DNA from: Gemmatimonadota bacterium
GTDB taxonomy: Bacteria > Gemmatimonadota > Gemmatimonadetes > Gemmatimonadales > GWC2-71-9
Reading direction: 5' to 3'
DNA: 50,823 nt
Assembly (NCBI GenBank): GCA_016794805.1
Contig: JAEUJI010000323.1
Location: forward strand, 1 to 50,823
The position numbers were made by a program, and so were the translations under genes. Below are positions 50,293-50,823 of the stretch, piece by piece. Within the stretch, counting starts at the first letter, position 1. Each line of letters opens with the position of its first letter. Under the pieces are notes generated by a model that saw nothing but the letters and a program-made list of their open reading frames with translations, searched no databases and was not told the origin of the DNA.

Positions 50293-50823
50293 CTACTTGA
50301 GCAGCAGCTTGGCGATGGTCTGGAGCTGCATGTTGCTGGTGCCCTCGTAGATGGTGCCGATCTTGGCGTCGCGGTAGAACTTCTCCGCGGGGTACTCCTT
50401 GGAATAGCCATACCCGCCGAACAACTCGAGGCATTGGCTGGTGATCCGGTCGGCCACCTGGGAGCTGAACAGCTTGGCCATCGCGGCCTCGAGCTGAAAC
50501 GGCTCCTTCTGGTCCTTGAGGCGGGCGGTGTTGTACACCATGAGCCGGGACGCCTCGAGCTCCGTGGCCATCTGCGCCAGCTGGAACTGCACTCCCTGGA
50601 ACTCGGCGATCGCCTTGCCGAACTGCTTCCGCTCCTTGACGTAGGCGGCCGCGGCATCGAGCGCACCCTGCGCCACCCCGATCATCTGCGCCCCGATGCC
50701 GATCCGGCCCTCGTTCAGGGTCTCGATGGCGATCTTGTACCCCATCCCCACCGGGCCCAGCACGTTTTCCTTGGGCACCCGGCAATTCTCAAGGATCAGC
50801 TCGGTGGTGCTGGAGGCCCGGAT
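50293..50823 (-). CDS. Acyl-CoA dehydrogenase, C-terminal part
   Basis: The frame is open to the window edge; 176 C-terminal residues are visible. It shows the short-chain/butyryl-CoA-dehydrogenase-like end: [53 protein letters not shown] and IYEGTSN with Glu160 as the likely catalytic base. A FAD-dependent enzyme that introduces the alpha,beta double bond in fatty acyl or branched-chain acyl-CoA. Followed by a strong terminator. Confidence 0.93.
   Translation of the reverse strand: MRASSTTELILENCRVPKENVLGPVGMGYKIAIETLNEGRIGIGAQMIGVAQGALDAAAAYVKERKQFGKAIAEFQGVQFQLAQMATELEASRLMVYNTARLKDQKEPFQLEAAMAKLFSSQVADRITSQCLELFGGYGYSKEYPAEKFYRDAKIGTIYEGTSNMQLQTIAKLLLK

Overview
The window is very GC-rich, densely packed DNA from a Gram-negative (diderm) bacterium. 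It encodes TolC-, FadL-, TonB-receptor- and OmpA-like outer-membrane proteins, many lipoproteins and several ECF sigma/anti-sigma pairs. The protein flavour (a DUF5916/CBM9-like secreted protein, a VIT-vWA protein, an M28-PDZ peptidase, lipoproteins ending in FTRFAVAY-like strands) suggests Gemmatimonadota or a close relative. This is an inference from style; there is no rRNA gene to confirm it. I saw no tRNA, rRNA, CRISPR array, transposase or phage gene.

Region by region. 1-6438 (minus) is one tightly coupled operon: ECF sigma, short single-TM anti-sigma candidate, His-rich Spy/CpxP/CnrX-like periplasmic protein, TolC, ABC ATPase, periplasmic adaptor, MacB-type permease, and then the start of a DUF5916-like gene. 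6724-11155 (plus) holds a glycosyltransferase, an AAA+ enhancer-binding-type regulator with a dead receiver domain, a dockerin-like lipoprotein and a TPR protein. 11189-15889 (minus) holds a phospholipase-D-type synthase with an HD protein, then a FadL porin with an SGNH esterase lipoprotein. 16059-19136 (minus) has a small conserved protein, a cyclophilin and a DUF255 thioredoxin-like protein. 19294-22555 has a lipocalin-like protein and a divergent tryptophanase / BaiN-like flavoprotein pair.

22616-28694 (minus) has two tandem OM barrels, then a VIT-vWA / ECF sigma / two paralogous anti-sigma genes cluster. 28876-35169 has a GNAT enzyme and a six-gene overlapping minus-strand operon: M28 peptidase, fRMsr-like GAF protein, alpha/beta hydrolase, unknown, PolX-PHP, endonuclease III. 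35295-41186 has a HEAT protein, M42 peptidase, polysaccharide-lyase-like lipoprotein, membrane protein and aminotransferase. 41209-48338 looks like a metal or envelope-stress region: a His/Cys-rich small protein, TonB receptor and His-rich lipoprotein, a third sigma/anti-sigma pair, and a two-component system with a DUF2231-like membrane protein. 48522-50823 has a PBP4-type DD-peptidase and the C-terminal part of an acyl-CoA dehydrogenase.

The two most interesting assemblies are the sigma / anti-sigma / periplasmic sensor module wired to a MacAB-TolC-type pump (resembling cnrYXH but with an ABC instead of an RND pump), and the VIT-vWA / sigma / double anti-sigma cluster, whose two anti-sigma-like proteins share a C-terminal domain I do not recognise.
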